A stretch of 64,000 nucleotides of DNA from Paenibacillus sp. FSL R5-0623 (GTDB lineage Bacteria > Bacillota > Bacilli > Paenibacillales > Paenibacillaceae): contig NZ_CP150233.1 in the NCBI RefSeq assembly GCF_037974265.1, positions 1,488,001 to 1,552,000 of the forward strand. The letters run 5' to 3'. Made by a program: the position numbers and the translations under genes. Of this stretch, positions 22,026 through 31,662 are shown in pieces (the stretch's first letter is position 1; every line of letters begins with the position of its first letter). The notes below the pieces were generated by a model. It was not told the DNA's origin, searched no databases, and saw nothing but the letters and a program-made list of their open reading frames with translations.

Positions 22026-23074
22026 TGAAGACAGAGATGGATTTTGAAGAACTGATGGACGAGGCCTATGGCTTGCCCAATGGTCCGGCGAAGCTCGGTA
22101 TGCTGGAGGAAGCAGCAAGAGTTGCTGATGTGAACGGCATGGAGGAAGAGGCATACGAAGCAAGATCGGAGATTGTGGAGACAGCAACATTCTGCGGTTA
22201 TCCGATGAAAGCACTGATTGCTTTTTCTTGGCAACTGGGCAAGTTCGACCAACAGCCCGAAGAATATGATGAAGAAACGTTAATGTGGTCGTACAAATGG
22301 ATATTGGGCAAGATGCCCGACTTCCCGGAAATATCACGCGAGAAGATCCTGGAGTTATTGGAGGATTTCGGACGGCGTTTCAAGTCCTACGGTTACAGCG
22401 AACGCTCTTACTGGTATTATCGGTTCCGGATCTTTATGGATTTTGGGGAGCTGGAGGAAGCGGGACGCAGTTATGATCGATTCAGAACGATGGATCGTGA
22501 CTTCATGAGTGACTGCGAAGCCTGTGAGCAGGATGAGATTATGCGTTATTTCTTGTTAAAAGGAGATGATGAGAAGGTGTTGGAGGTGGCACAGCCTATC
22601 CTGAAAGGGCGTATGAGCTGTGCAGAGATTCCTCATCTGACTTTGTCTGAAATTTTGATGCCGTTATATCGGTTGGGACGGACTGCGGAAGCAGATAAAC
22701 ATCAGACCAAGGGATATCGCCTGATCAAAGGCCAGAACGATTTTGTGCAGAGTTTTGCGGAACAGATGGATTATCTCACACGTATGAATCCGGCGAAAGG
22801 CATTGATGTGCTGGAGGAAACACTGGTGTTCGCTACCGATCATGAGGATCCTTACGCCAAAATGTTGTTTTACGCCAGAGCAGCATCGTTGCTTCGCCGC
22901 TGGGCGGAAGAATCTCCGGAATACCGATTGCGTCTGCCAGCGTCCTTCCCGTATGAAGGCGATCCAGGCGACCTGCTCAAGCTGGCCGATTACTTTGCGG
23001 AGCATGCTCAGACCGCTGCAGCCAAGTTTGACCAGCGCAACGGGAACCGCCATGTATCTTCGTTGATCGAATAG
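22025..23074 (+). CDS. Helical-repeat (TPR-like) protein paired with HSP90
   Basis: 349 residues, no signal peptide. The sequence is acidic and almost wholly helical, with repeating pairs such as NGPAKLGMLEEAARVADVNG, EAYEARSEIVETATFCGYP and GELEEAGRSYDRFRTMDRD resembling a TPR or TPR-like solenoid. AAGGGG at 22011 fits ATG 22025, which overlaps the HSP90 stop. Because eukaryotic HSP90 works with TPR cochaperones, a cochaperone or client-delivery role is an attractive inference; no family name is recognised. Confidence 0.65.
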   Translation: MKTEMDFEELMDEAYGLPNGPAKLGMLEEAARVADVNGMEEEAYEARSEIVETATFCGYPMKALIAFSWQLGKFDQQPEEYDEETLMWSYKWILGKMPDFPEISREKILELLEDFGRRFKSYGYSERSYWYYRFRIFMDFGELEEAGRSYDRFRTMDRDFMSDCEACEQDEIMRYFLLKGDDEKVLEVAQPILKGRMSCAEIPHLTLSEILMPLYRLGRTAEADKHQTKGYRLIKGQNDFVQSFAEQMDYLTRMNPAKGIDVLEETLVFATDHEDPYAKMLFYARAASLLRRWAEESPEYRLRLPASFPYEGDPGDLLKLADYFAEHAQTAAAKFDQRNGNRHVSSLIE

Positions 23075-23128
23075 AGACGGATGTAACTGAGTAACAGATT
23101 TTTATAATAAGTTAGGATAAGTAACGAA

Positions 23129-23177
23129 ACAGGCTTGTTCAAGAAGGATCGTACCCTTCTGAACAAGCCTGTTTTTT
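23129..23177 (+). terminator. Terminator of the HSP90 operon
   Basis: ACAGGCTTGTTCAAGAAGG pairs nearly perfectly with the downstream arm ending CAAGCCTGT and is followed by six T. Confidence 0.9.
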
Positions 23178-23227
23178 CTTCCATCATAAGCATGATAAAT
23201 CTAATCCGGTATGAAGATGTTTCATTT

Positions 23228-25435
23228 TTATTGTGTTGAAGTCGCAGAAGTTACCGGCGCTGGTACTGGAACCGGTGCAGTTTCAGATGTCTCCTCTGCA
23301 GCTTCGGCTTCTTCAGCAGGTCCTGCTTGCGGCTGCTGAGCAGCCATCAGTTCAGCGACGATTTGATCTGTTGGTTGGGTAAGCAACGCATACATGATCG
23401 CAGCCTCTTCCTGACGAATCAGAGGTTTGCGGGAAAGGAAATCAACAGAACCATCCTCCAATACCTTCACCTCAGGTCCATGGATACCAAGCTTCGCCAT
23501 CATCTGAACGGCTGGTACAGCCCATGGGTCCGTGTGTCCCGCAAGTTTGACATCCGTGAACAGTTCACTAGGATATTGCAGTTGGAGAATTCTCCACATC
23601 ATGACCATGGCTTCCTGTCGGATAATCACTTGATCCGGCTTAAACTGTTGTTCGTCCGTGCCAGTAATCATACCCATTTCATATCCAAGTTGAATATATC
23701 CGGCTGCTGCATGGTCGGCCCAGTCGGTGCCTGCAGGAGGTGTTGTTTTGCTGGGCTTCAATCCGCTCAGTTTAAGCGTGTTCTCAATAAATTCAGCTCG
23801 TGTCACAGCTGATTTCGGTTGGAAAGACTTGTTAGCATCATTTTCATAATATCCAAGAGATTGTATGGCATAGATTGCTTCAGCATAAGGACTGTTCTCA
23901 CGAACATCCCGGAATCCCATAGGCTTTTGTCCTTTTTTCTCATAACCCATTGGGTTGAGGTAAGGTTCTTTCATATAGATGGTTCCATCAGCATTTTTCT
24001 TGAATGCTGTGAATTGACCGGTCAATTCATCTTTGAAGAGATTATCTTCCACTTGAATCAGGTTGCGTTGACCCAGAAAGACGTCCGATATGCTCAGTTG
24101 TCCAGGCTCTGTACCAGCATTTTTCAGGGAGCTGACGATCGTGCTAATTCGCAGATCCGCGTACAATCCGGTGAAGCGTTGCAGCTCAGCTGCGGATTGC
24201 GGCGTGTATTCCTTGAACTGTACAGGCTCTGCATATTGCGGGAAGAAATTCTGAATGAATGCCGGGTAGAACAGATTACGAAGTGCTCCATTTTGATTAT
24301 ACGTCAGGAAAACGCCTGTATTTTGCTCGGGAATAAGGAAGAGATAAGAGCTGAATCCGTTCAGGTCGCCTCCTTTTGTAATAACTTTTGGACTACTCCC
24401 TGCACCGGGAAGCTGAAATGCAGCTTCGAATCCATAGGTGGTGTTTGGTAACAGTGGGTGAATGGAAGAACGGTACTGTTCCATGCTTTTCACCGTGGAT
24501 TCCTTGAGAATCCGCTCGTTGTCCTTCACGCCATCATTCAGGAAAGCGATCATGAACTTCCCAATGTCTTCTGCGGTAGACAACATGCCGCCTTGAGGCA
24601 TAGGTGTTGGAGCGATGGTGTACAGATCAAGCGGATTGTGTGCCGCATCATAGCCAGTAGCCAGCTGCTTTTGGAACTTTTTGTCCAGCATGAAACTGCT
24701 GTTATCCATTCCCAGCGGTTTGAAGATATGTTGTTGCATGTAGGTTTCAAAGGGCTCACCGCTTACATTTTCAACAATCATGCCAAGCAGCAAAAACGAG
24801 AAATTATCGTACATGTAGGCGCTACCAGGCTCTCGAACGACAGGAGGCATATGTTGCTTTGCGTAATCCTCCATCGCTATGTACTTGTCGAAATCAGTAT
24901 GGATGTCTTCCTGTTGCGGATCACGAATCTCGAATCCGGTCGTGTGTGTGAGCAGGTTCTCCACAGTTACAGGTTTGTCAAAAGGATTATCGAATTCGAG
25001 CCCTTTCACATAGGTCTGAAAATCAGCTTGCAGATCAACCTTGCCTTGCTCCACCAGCTGCATTACAGCTGCTGATGTGAACGTTTTGGAGACAGAGGCT
25101 ACACGGAAGGCAGTTTTTTTCGGATCGATAGCTGTTTTGCTCTCCACATCGGAGAAGCCAAATCCCTTTTCTGCCAGAACTTTTCCATCCTTCACAACAA
25201 CAACGGAGGCTCCAACATAATGGGGCTTTGCCTCAGGTGAATCGAAGAATGAATCCAGAAATGCTGTAGCTGATTCGGTTGTCAGCGCTTTCGTCTTTCC
25301 TTGTTCAGCAGCGACTGGAGTCGCGGTCTCCGCCTGCACTGCGGGTACCGACAGACTGAGAGACAGAACCACAGCCATAAAAGCTCCTGTTATGGAGGTG
25401 AACCTGAAACGGGTCTTTCGTTTGGATAAATGCAT
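23228..25435 (-). CDS. Cell-surface serine beta-lactamase-like hydrolase with SLH repeats
   Basis: 735 residues, exported by a signal peptide ending near VPAVQA. Residues 45-395 form a class C beta-lactamase/DD-peptidase-like domain with SVSK (catalytic Ser and Lys), YDN (second motif) and a KGG-like motif (TKGGDLNGF). A DUF3471-like stretch follows, then S-layer-homology repeats (about 520-690, e.g. AVTRAEFIENTLKLSG) that bind pyruvylated secondary wall polymer, and a Pro/Ala/Glu-rich tail. Likely a surface esterase or peptidase; resistance to beta-lactams is not implied. Confidence 0.85.
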   Translation of the reverse strand: MHLSKRKTRFRFTSITGAFMAVVLSLSLSVPAVQAETATPVAAEQGKTKALTTESATAFLDSFFDSPEAKPHYVGASVVVVKDGKVLAEKGFGFSDVESKTAIDPKKTAFRVASVSKTFTSAAVMQLVEQGKVDLQADFQTYVKGLEFDNPFDKPVTVENLLTHTTGFEIRDPQQEDIHTDFDKYIAMEDYAKQHMPPVVREPGSAYMYDNFSFLLLGMIVENVSGEPFETYMQQHIFKPLGMDNSSFMLDKKFQKQLATGYDAAHNPLDLYTIAPTPMPQGGMLSTAEDIGKFMIAFLNDGVKDNERILKESTVKSMEQYRSSIHPLLPNTTYGFEAAFQLPGAGSSPKVITKGGDLNGFSSYLFLIPEQNTGVFLTYNQNGALRNLFYPAFIQNFFPQYAEPVQFKEYTPQSAAELQRFTGLYADLRISTIVSSLKNAGTEPGQLSISDVFLGQRNLIQVEDNLFKDELTGQFTAFKKNADGTIYMKEPYLNPMGYEKKGQKPMGFRDVRENSPYAEAIYAIQSLGYYENDANKSFQPKSAVTRAEFIENTLKLSGLKPSKTTPPAGTDWADHAAAGYIQLGYEMGMITGTDEQQFKPDQVIIRQEAMVMMWRILQLQYPSELFTDVKLAGHTDPWAVPAVQMMAKLGIHGPEVKVLEDGSVDFLSRKPLIRQEEAAIMYALLTQPTDQIVAELMAAQQPQAGPAEEAEAAEETSETAPVPVPAPVTSATSTQ

Positions 25436-25485
25436 GCAAACACTCCTTTATGAAAATATTTACAAAATAGTTACCTACCCATGTA

Positions 25486-26256
25486 TTACTGATTACTCGC
25501 ACGATAGGTTTCACGATAATAGATTCCAATGTTGGCAATCCAGATCACAGAGATCACTACAATCGGGAATGGAGCAAAGGTAAAGAGCATCGAATATAGA
25601 ACCATAGAGACCATTCCAACACCAAGAAGTACATTCATCATCTGAAAAGAACGATAGGCTGCGCGATAGACAATCCATTTCTCGCCTTCATCCAGCTTCT
25701 CAAAATGATCCTTCTTCATATTGCGCGAGTTCAGATCCAGAGTGCGCTCAGGATAATAACGGTTGTATCGCTTCACAGTCAGAGTTTGCACGACGACAAC
25801 GATGATAATAGAGATACACGAAGCAACGAGATTCAAGAGGTTGAACAGTTCTGGAGAATTCGGCATGGTTCGGTTGGATGCATACAAGGACAAGGCAAGT
25901 GCTGCCCAGGTAAACGTAAGAATAACGCTGAATCCGCTGAGGATCATCGCTTTTCCGAGGGAGCGCTCTGCGGGAGAGATGATTGAATCGGAATCTCCAT
26001 AAGCATCATCTTCCATGGGAGGGACAGATGGCGTACGGGAGAGACTGAAAATGTTCCACACCGTCATAACTACTACAAGAGCCGCCAGTATTGCGAATAA
26101 AAGATCATAGTCATAATACACGGACAGCGTCCAGTTCAAGTCAGAAGGGAGTTTACTGACTCCGCTAGCTCCAAGAAAACCAACTACAGCGCCACCTGCA
26201 GCATACAAGGGAAGACGCAACCGCTTTTTGATGGACGAGGATGATGAATTTTTCAT
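25486..26256 (-). CDS. DUF3169 family membrane protein
   Basis: 256 residues with about six hydrophobic segments (20-35, 50-70, 105-125, 140-160, 200-220, 225-245). The layout with an XRE regulator directly upstream is typical of DUF3169 proteins. ATG 26256 is chosen because AAAGGTGGAG precedes it; a GTG at 26268 lies inside that site. It starts one base after the regulator's stop. Function unknown; such pairs may act as membrane-sensor and repressor. Confidence 0.7.
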   Translation of the reverse strand: MKNSSSSSIKKRLRLPLYAAGGAVVGFLGASGVSKLPSDLNWTLSVYYDYDLLFAILAALVVVMTVWNIFSLSRTPSVPPMEDDAYGDSDSIISPAERSLGKAMILSGFSVILTFTWAALALSLYASNRTMPNSPELFNLLNLVASCISIIIVVVVQTLTVKRYNRYYPERTLDLNSRNMKKDHFEKLDEGEKWIVYRAAYRSFQMMNVLLGVGMVSMVLYSMLFTFAPFPIVVISVIWIANIGIYYRETYRASNQ

Positions 26257-26257
26257 T

Positions 26258-26467
26258 TTAATCTCCACCTTTCAGTTCAAAGATTTTTTCGACAGGTTCA
26301 CGAAATACATGTGCTATTTTTAGTGCCAGAACGACCGACGGAGAGTAATCTCCACGCTCAATCAGGGCAATGGTTTGACGGGATGCACCAATAAGTTTGG
26401 CCAGTTCTGCTTGGGATAGCCGGTCTCTGGCTCGTAACTCCCGAACGTGATTGTGTAATTCTTCCAC
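26258..26467 (-). CDS. Small XRE-family regulator
   Basis: 69 residues, essentially a single Cro/CI helix-turn-helix: LSQAELAKLIGASRQTIALIERGDYSPSVVLALKIAHVF. The short form with the GASRQTIALIERG motif is the common YozG/YvaO-like type located next to membrane proteins. GGAGGTGAG lies upstream. Probably autoregulates the two-gene operon. Confidence 0.85.
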   Translation of the reverse strand: MEELHNHVRELRARDRLSQAELAKLIGASRQTIALIERGDYSPSVVLALKIAHVFREPVEKIFELKGGD

Positions 26468-26572
26468 TTGCTCACCTCCATGGATCTAATGTATATGATA
26501 TTTGACTAAATGTAAACTATAATATACAAAATGTTAAAGATCATTTACTTATGAACGTTGATAATGGACATG

Positions 26573-26603
26573 AAAAAGAGAGCCTGCTGGGCTCCCTTGG
26601 ATG
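26573..26603 (-). terminator. Terminator of the MFS gene
   Basis: Read on the minus strand, GGGAGCC and GGCTCTC pair around CAGCA and are followed by TTTTT. Confidence 0.65.
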
Positions 26604-26641
26604 ATTATTTTGTTCCCGGAAAAGTTGTCGGAAAAGTGAAA

Positions 26642-27892
26642 TCAAGATGCATCTGCACACGGCAGAGGTTGATTCTGTTCCTCTGCCTTCCGAAGTAACA
26701 TTCGGAAAAAGATGAGCGCTCCAAGCCCCATCAGGACATACAGACCAGCCATCGCATAGGAGGGCAGAAAGTCTCCAATGGTTAACCCGAGACTGCCGAG
26801 GAGGGCAGCGGCGTTGTAGCTTAACCCGTCAGCAGCCATATAGGCAGCACGGTCCGAATCTGGAATCATGCCCGCGAGCATGACCTGACGAACAGGGGCG
26901 TACATCAATTCTCCAATGGTTAGCAATATAGCGGATGAGATGAGTAACCAGGCCCAGTTGCTGAAAGCCAGTACGGTGAAACCTGCGGTATAGAGGAGCA
27001 TACCAACAGTCATGATAGATCGGGACTGGAAGCGACCTATCCATCTGGAGAATGGAATGGCAACCAAGGCGACCAGTACGGTGTTGATGACCATGATCAG
27101 GCTGAACATATGCAGACCTGAGATATCTGAGCCGAACAGTTGGGCGGTGAATTCATTTTTTAGACGAACAGCGATGTATTTATCCAACTGAAATTCCAGG
27201 GAGACTGCAAGTACAGTAGCCGTGAAAAATATCATGAAACGTTTGTCCTGAAAGACCGCCCAGTACGTTTTCAGTATGTTCCTCTGGATGGGAGCATCGC
27301 CATAACCAAGCGCGCGTTTATCCATTGTTTCACGAATCATAAAGATCAAAATAAACAGGGTAACCAGGCTTTCAAGGCATATCAGACTGAACAATAGGAA
27401 ACGAAATGATTCGAAAAATAGCCCGCCCATCAGTGCACCAAAAGTTACAGCAACGTTTGTTGTCCAATATTGCAATCCATATACATAATGACGTTCATGT
27501 TCACTGCTCACGTCGACAATCATGGCATTAGCAATCGGCACGGTGATCCCTGAACTGAGACTGCTGAGCAGAAACATGAGACAAGTGACAAGGATCGAAT
27601 CCACCCACGGCGAATTGGCGATGGCCAAGCATAGTAAAGCCATGACCTGGAGACTTTGTGCGATCACCATCAATTTCTTCCGTCCAATCCGATCAGACCA
27701 ATATCCTGCCCACAATCCCACAATCATGGAAGCCACAATATTAACCGTCAGCAATAACCCCGCTAAACCTGCGCCAATCTGAATACTCAGATAGATCGCC
27801 ATGAATGGAATGATGGATTTCTGGGTCAGATCGGTGAAAAAATCAGTAATGATACGTATCCTGATGTTAGGGTGCAGATCGGCGTATTTCAT
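26642..27892 (-). CDS. MFS transporter
   Basis: 416 residues, 12 predicted membrane segments. Motif A is visible as GYWSDRIGRKKLMVI in the first cytoplasmic loop. Start 27892 (MKYADLHPNIRI) has GGAAGGAAG 11 bases upstream; earlier in-frame ATGs at 27922 and 27976 lack sites. Divergent from an SgrR-type regulator across 123 bases, an arrangement seen repeatedly in Bacillales, where the regulator probably controls the exporter. Substrate unknown. Confidence 0.8.
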   Translation of the reverse strand: MKYADLHPNIRIRIITDFFTDLTQKSIIPFMAIYLSIQIGAGLAGLLLTVNIVASMIVGLWAGYWSDRIGRKKLMVIAQSLQVMALLCLAIANSPWVDSILVTCLMFLLSSLSSGITVPIANAMIVDVSSEHERHYVYGLQYWTTNVAVTFGALMGGLFFESFRFLLFSLICLESLVTLFILIFMIRETMDKRALGYGDAPIQRNILKTYWAVFQDKRFMIFFTATVLAVSLEFQLDKYIAVRLKNEFTAQLFGSDISGLHMFSLIMVINTVLVALVAIPFSRWIGRFQSRSIMTVGMLLYTAGFTVLAFSNWAWLLISSAILLTIGELMYAPVRQVMLAGMIPDSDRAAYMAADGLSYNAAALLGSLGLTIGDFLPSYAMAGLYVLMGLGALIFFRMLLRKAEEQNQPLPCADAS

Positions 27893-28015
27893 AAGTCGTT
27901 TTTCTTCCTTCCCACTGGTCATGTTGATGTTACTGAGTATAATGGAGGAAAACCTGAAGAAAAACTGTAGAAGCATCCATAGAGATTTCGTATTTTAGCA
28001 GAAGGTAGGGCATAT

Positions 28016-29899
28016 ATGGACGTATCAGAACATTACATTCAACTGCGATTAAACTTTTCACATGTGCATGATGAACAAGAAGTACATACAACAGTAGGTG
28101 AACTTGCGGATCTTTTATGTTGTACCATGCGCAATATGAACCTCATTATGAACAAATTCAAGGAGAACGGATGGGTTAGATGGAACCCGCAGCGCGGAAG
28201 AGGCAAAAAATCGATGCTGATATTTTGTGTCCCGTTGCTTGAAGTGGTGCGTGAACGGTTTGACCATCTCCTGGATGGGAACAGGATGGAGGATGCCTAT
28301 GAACTGGCCGCCACCTTACCAATTACGATGCGAGAACACCTGATGCAGCAAATGCAGCATCAATTCGGTCTGCGTTCGAATAAAGGGGACAGAGGACGAG
28401 TAGATACATTGCGGATTCCGCAGAATACACCTTTTAAGACTCTCGACCCAACGCAGACAGGGATGTGGGGAGAAGTTTTCATCATTGCAGAAGTCTTTGA
28501 TCGTTTGGTCTGTTATCATGCTGAACGCCAAGTATGCGAGCCAAGTCTGGCTATAGCATGGGAGAGTCATGGAGATGGAAGGGAATGGACCTTTTATCTG
28601 CACAAAGGCATACCTTTTCATCATGGAAGGATACTGGATGCAGAGGACGTCAAGTTTACCTTTGATCGCATTATCTCTGACAAGAGTAACCCATGTAGGC
28701 CTCTGTTTGGTTCCATTGAGAGCATAGAAGTGCATGACCAGTTGACTGTACGTTTTGTGTTAAATAAGCCTAACTTCATGTTTCCGGATCTAATGAGCAG
28801 TATGTGTGCATCTATCCTGCCTAGAGATGTGGAGATGAACCCGCTTCATCCAATTGGAACAGGACCTTATCGATTGACTCGTCATGATTCGAAGCTGCTC
28901 GTGCTTGAGGCTTTTCTTGCCTATTTCAGAGGGCGTGCTTATGTGGATCGCGTTGAAGTGTGGCAGCTCCCCCACTCGGGAAAGGCGGAGTCCATCATCA
29001 AGCATGATTTATTTCCGGATGTACAACCTCGTGCTGTACAGCATGAGATGCAGGGCGGAGTGTACATGACGTTTAATATGCAAAAGGAAGGGCCCCAGCA
29101 TGATGTGAATTTTCGCCGGGCTGTTCAACAGCTATTGAATGCGTATGAGCTGTCGCAAGCGCTCGGAAGCACGAATACGCAGCCTGCTTATAGTCTGATT
29201 CGAGGACGAGTACAGCCACCTTTAAAGGTGGCTCCAGATCAAGGGGAGCCATGGAAACAGCAATCGGAACAACTGGATGGTTCTTTCATATCTGTACCAG
29301 TCCTTTCCGTGGAGACCTCACTGGCGCGGGCCTCAGCATTATTGCGTTGCAGCTCTTACCAAGGGGAGAGTTTAAGCCTGTGGGTGGAAGAAGGAGAGAA
29401 GATGGAGGCGGATATGGTCTGGTTTGCAGAGAGAAGTAAACAGATTGGCCTACATATCAACATTATGCCGGGAGATCCGGTCCAAGCAGTCTATCAAGAT
29501 GGGTTCGGGGATTGTGATCTGATCTATACAGGAGAAGTCTTCAATGATCATGTCGTGTTGAGTCTCGTGACGATGTACACCTTCCAGAACACGTTATTCC
29601 TGATTGCGATGAATGATCACTGGAGACATGAACTGGAACAGGAATGTGGACGAGTGGTCATGATCAAGGAACCTATGGAGCGATTGAATAGATTGATTCG
29701 GCTAGAAGATCGACTGATTCAGGAGGCGTTGCTTCTGCCCACGTACAGCTTCAGGGAAGAACACGCTCATCATGATTCGCTGCGAGATTATCGTCTTGCG
29801 GGGTATGGTCTGCCTGATCTGCGCAGATTGTGGGTGAAGAGAAGCCCTGGTGCCGGTGAAGAGGATACGAGTTATCCGGTGTATATTCCGTTGTGGTAG
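28016..29899 (+). CDS. SgrR-family regulator with solute-binding domain
   Basis: 627 residues. N-terminal SgrR-type winged helix (1-110, TTVGELADLLCCTMRNMNLIMNKFKENGWVRWNP) followed by a periplasmic-binding-protein family 5 domain (about 130-600, DTLRIPQNTPFKTLDPTQ, WTFYLHKGIPFHHGRILDAEDV). No signal peptide, so the binding domain acts in the cytoplasm as a ligand sensor. Divergent from the MFS gene, its likely target. Ligand unknown. Confidence 0.82.
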   Translation: MDVSEHYIQLRLNFSHVHDEQEVHTTVGELADLLCCTMRNMNLIMNKFKENGWVRWNPQRGRGKKSMLIFCVPLLEVVRERFDHLLDGNRMEDAYELAATLPITMREHLMQQMQHQFGLRSNKGDRGRVDTLRIPQNTPFKTLDPTQTGMWGEVFIIAEVFDRLVCYHAERQVCEPSLAIAWESHGDGREWTFYLHKGIPFHHGRILDAEDVKFTFDRIISDKSNPCRPLFGSIESIEVHDQLTVRFVLNKPNFMFPDLMSSMCASILPRDVEMNPLHPIGTGPYRLTRHDSKLLVLEAFLAYFRGRAYVDRVEVWQLPHSGKAESIIKHDLFPDVQPRAVQHEMQGGVYMTFNMQKEGPQHDVNFRRAVQQLLNAYELSQALGSTNTQPAYSLIRGRVQPPLKVAPDQGEPWKQQSEQLDGSFISVPVLSVETSLARASALLRCSSYQGESLSLWVEEGEKMEADMVWFAERSKQIGLHINIMPGDPVQAVYQDGFGDCDLIYTGEVFNDHVVLSLVTMYTFQNTLFLIAMNDHWRHELEQECGRVVMIKEPMERLNRLIRLEDRLIQEALLLPTYSFREEHAHHDSLRDYRLAGYGLPDLRRLWVKRSPGAGEEDTSYPVYIPLW

Positions 29900-30068
29900 G
29901 TGGGAACGACTAAGAGCTTAGTAATGCCGTATTAACGGACTTCACCGATTGCTTGTCAAACTAGTCCGCATATATCGAACAAGTCCCTCATAACATGTAC
30001 TAATCAAGTAGGGGTTCTGCTGCAAGCACAATCCTGAAGTGAAAACATGTGCTAAAGGGGATGATGTC

Positions 30069-31268
30069 ATGCGCCGAATATCATGGATGCTTGCCATGGT
30101 ATTGGTCTTATCGGTCTTGCTTGCCGCCTGCGGGAAGAAGGATGCGGCAGCTGTGGTCAAAGATCTGAACGAAGTCGTAGGAGAGATGGAAAGTTACCAG
30201 GGGGCAGGCGTGATGACGCTGCATACCGGAGATTCGCCGCAGCAGTACAAGGTCGAGGTATGGCATCAGAAGCCTTCCTATTATCGTATTGCGTTAACCA
30301 ATGCAAAAAAAGATGTAACGCAGATTGTATTGCGTAATGATGAGGGTGTGTTTGTTCTTACGCCGAGTCAGAACAAAAGCTTCCGTTTTCAGAGCAATTG
30401 GCCAGACAACCAAGGACAGGTATACCTCTATGAAACATTGATCCGGAGCATTACAGGGGATACAACCCGTCAGTTTGCGGATGAGAAGGAGAGCTATGTT
30501 TTTGATGTAGCTGCCAATTATAATACACATGCACTTGTCAGACAGAAAATCTGGCTGAACAAATCGGATTACGCACCTAAACAGGTGGAGGTATCCGACT
30601 CCAATGCCAATGTTGTCGTGGATGTGAAGTTTGACTCTTTCAAATTCGGTGCTGAATTTGAAAAAGATGCCTTTGATATGCAACGTAACATGACCGCTGC
30701 TACAGAAAAAGGCGGCCAAACAGGAACGGATTCTGGTGTAACTCCTGCGGAGCAAACAGGTGAGGACGGCAGCAAAGAACCAGCCAATCCTCAGACTGCG
30801 CCCGAACCTGACGGAACTGTCAGTGATGGACAGACGGGTGTGAGTGGTGACACAGAGCAGCAAGGTACAGAGGGTGCTGCAACTGGTCAGGAAGGCGAAG
30901 AACCAACGCTTGCAGAGCCCGAAGGTCCAGACAGTTTCGGTGTCATTCAGCCGACGTATGCGCCGGAAGGAGTCCAGCTTAAGGATGATCAGATTTTGGA
31001 GGAAGCAGGAGACTATTCCGTCATGCTTCGTTATGAAGGAACATACAATTACACGATATTCGAAGCCAGACCACAGGATCGAGCTGTGTCGCTTGCTCCA
31101 TCCCGTGTACTGGATCTGGGATTCACACTAGGGATGGTCAGCGGAGATGCACTGCAGACACTGACATGGACGACAGATGGCATAGAATATCGGATCACCA
31201 GTGCCGACCTGCCTGATACCGAAATGGTACGCATTGCAACATCCATGCAGGAAGAGTCAGGCAAATGA
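30069..31268 (+). CDS. LolA-like lipoprotein, YdcC homologue
   Basis: 399 residues. Lipoprotein signal MRRISWMLAMVLVLSVLLAACG with the lipobox Cys at 22. A LolA/LppX-like beta domain (30-210) is split from a C-terminal domain (290-399) by a low-complexity Gly/Glu/Thr/Pro linker. In Bacillus the homologue YdcC is a sporulation-associated lipoprotein encoded directly upstream of alr, as here. AAAGGGG lies 8 bases before ATG 30069; the longer frame from 30039 has no site. A terminator separates it from alr. Confidence 0.8.
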   Translation: MRRISWMLAMVLVLSVLLAACGKKDAAAVVKDLNEVVGEMESYQGAGVMTLHTGDSPQQYKVEVWHQKPSYYRIALTNAKKDVTQIVLRNDEGVFVLTPSQNKSFRFQSNWPDNQGQVYLYETLIRSITGDTTRQFADEKESYVFDVAANYNTHALVRQKIWLNKSDYAPKQVEVSDSNANVVVDVKFDSFKFGAEFEKDAFDMQRNMTAATEKGGQTGTDSGVTPAEQTGEDGSKEPANPQTAPEPDGTVSDGQTGVSGDTEQQGTEGAATGQEGEEPTLAEPEGPDSFGVIQPTYAPEGVQLKDDQILEEAGDYSVMLRYEGTYNYTIFEARPQDRAVSLAPSRVLDLGFTLGMVSGDALQTLTWTTDGIEYRITSADLPDTEMVRIATSMQEESGK

Positions 31269-31316
31269 TTTTTGAACGAATCCACGAATAGTAGCATAAA
31301 CATAAGGAATGCTAAG

Positions 31317-31350
31317 AAGCATCGGAGACCTGTTCTCCGGTGCTTTGCTT
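31317..31350 (+). terminator. Terminator between ydcC and alr
   Basis: AAGCATCGGAGA and TCTCCGGTGCTT pair around CCTGT; T-rich tail. The following 310 bases to alr hold no gene. A T-box was searched for and not found. Confidence 0.75.
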
Positions 31351-31662
31351 TGATAAAAGACAGGTATTCATCTGGCGCCGTTTTTCTTACCAGATACACT
31401 CAATAATGCAAAACGCGCTTCTACGCAGAGGGAACCGGGTAAATAATCGATATAAGCAGATTTTGCTGGGGTGGAAAATGGAATTTTGCCCTGCCAATCT
31501 CGCTTATCGGTCTTCTTCTGTGTTCGCATTTGTTTCTCAAACGGCGCACCTTACATCTGTTTTTGAATGCGAAACTTCGGTTCATTTGACAGTCACATGC
31601 TGGAGCATTACGATGGAGTCTGACGTGAGCCGGATTAAGATGATTAGAGAAGGTGACTTAAC

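Noticed and set aside
23228..25435. Antibiotic-resistance beta-lactamase
   Set aside because: The SLH anchors and class C-like hydrolase family point to a surface esterase or peptidase; resistance cannot be claimed from the motifs.
31351..31662. T-box or other riboswitch before alr
   Set aside because: No T-box core (AGGGTGGNACCGCG) or other known aptamer block was found.
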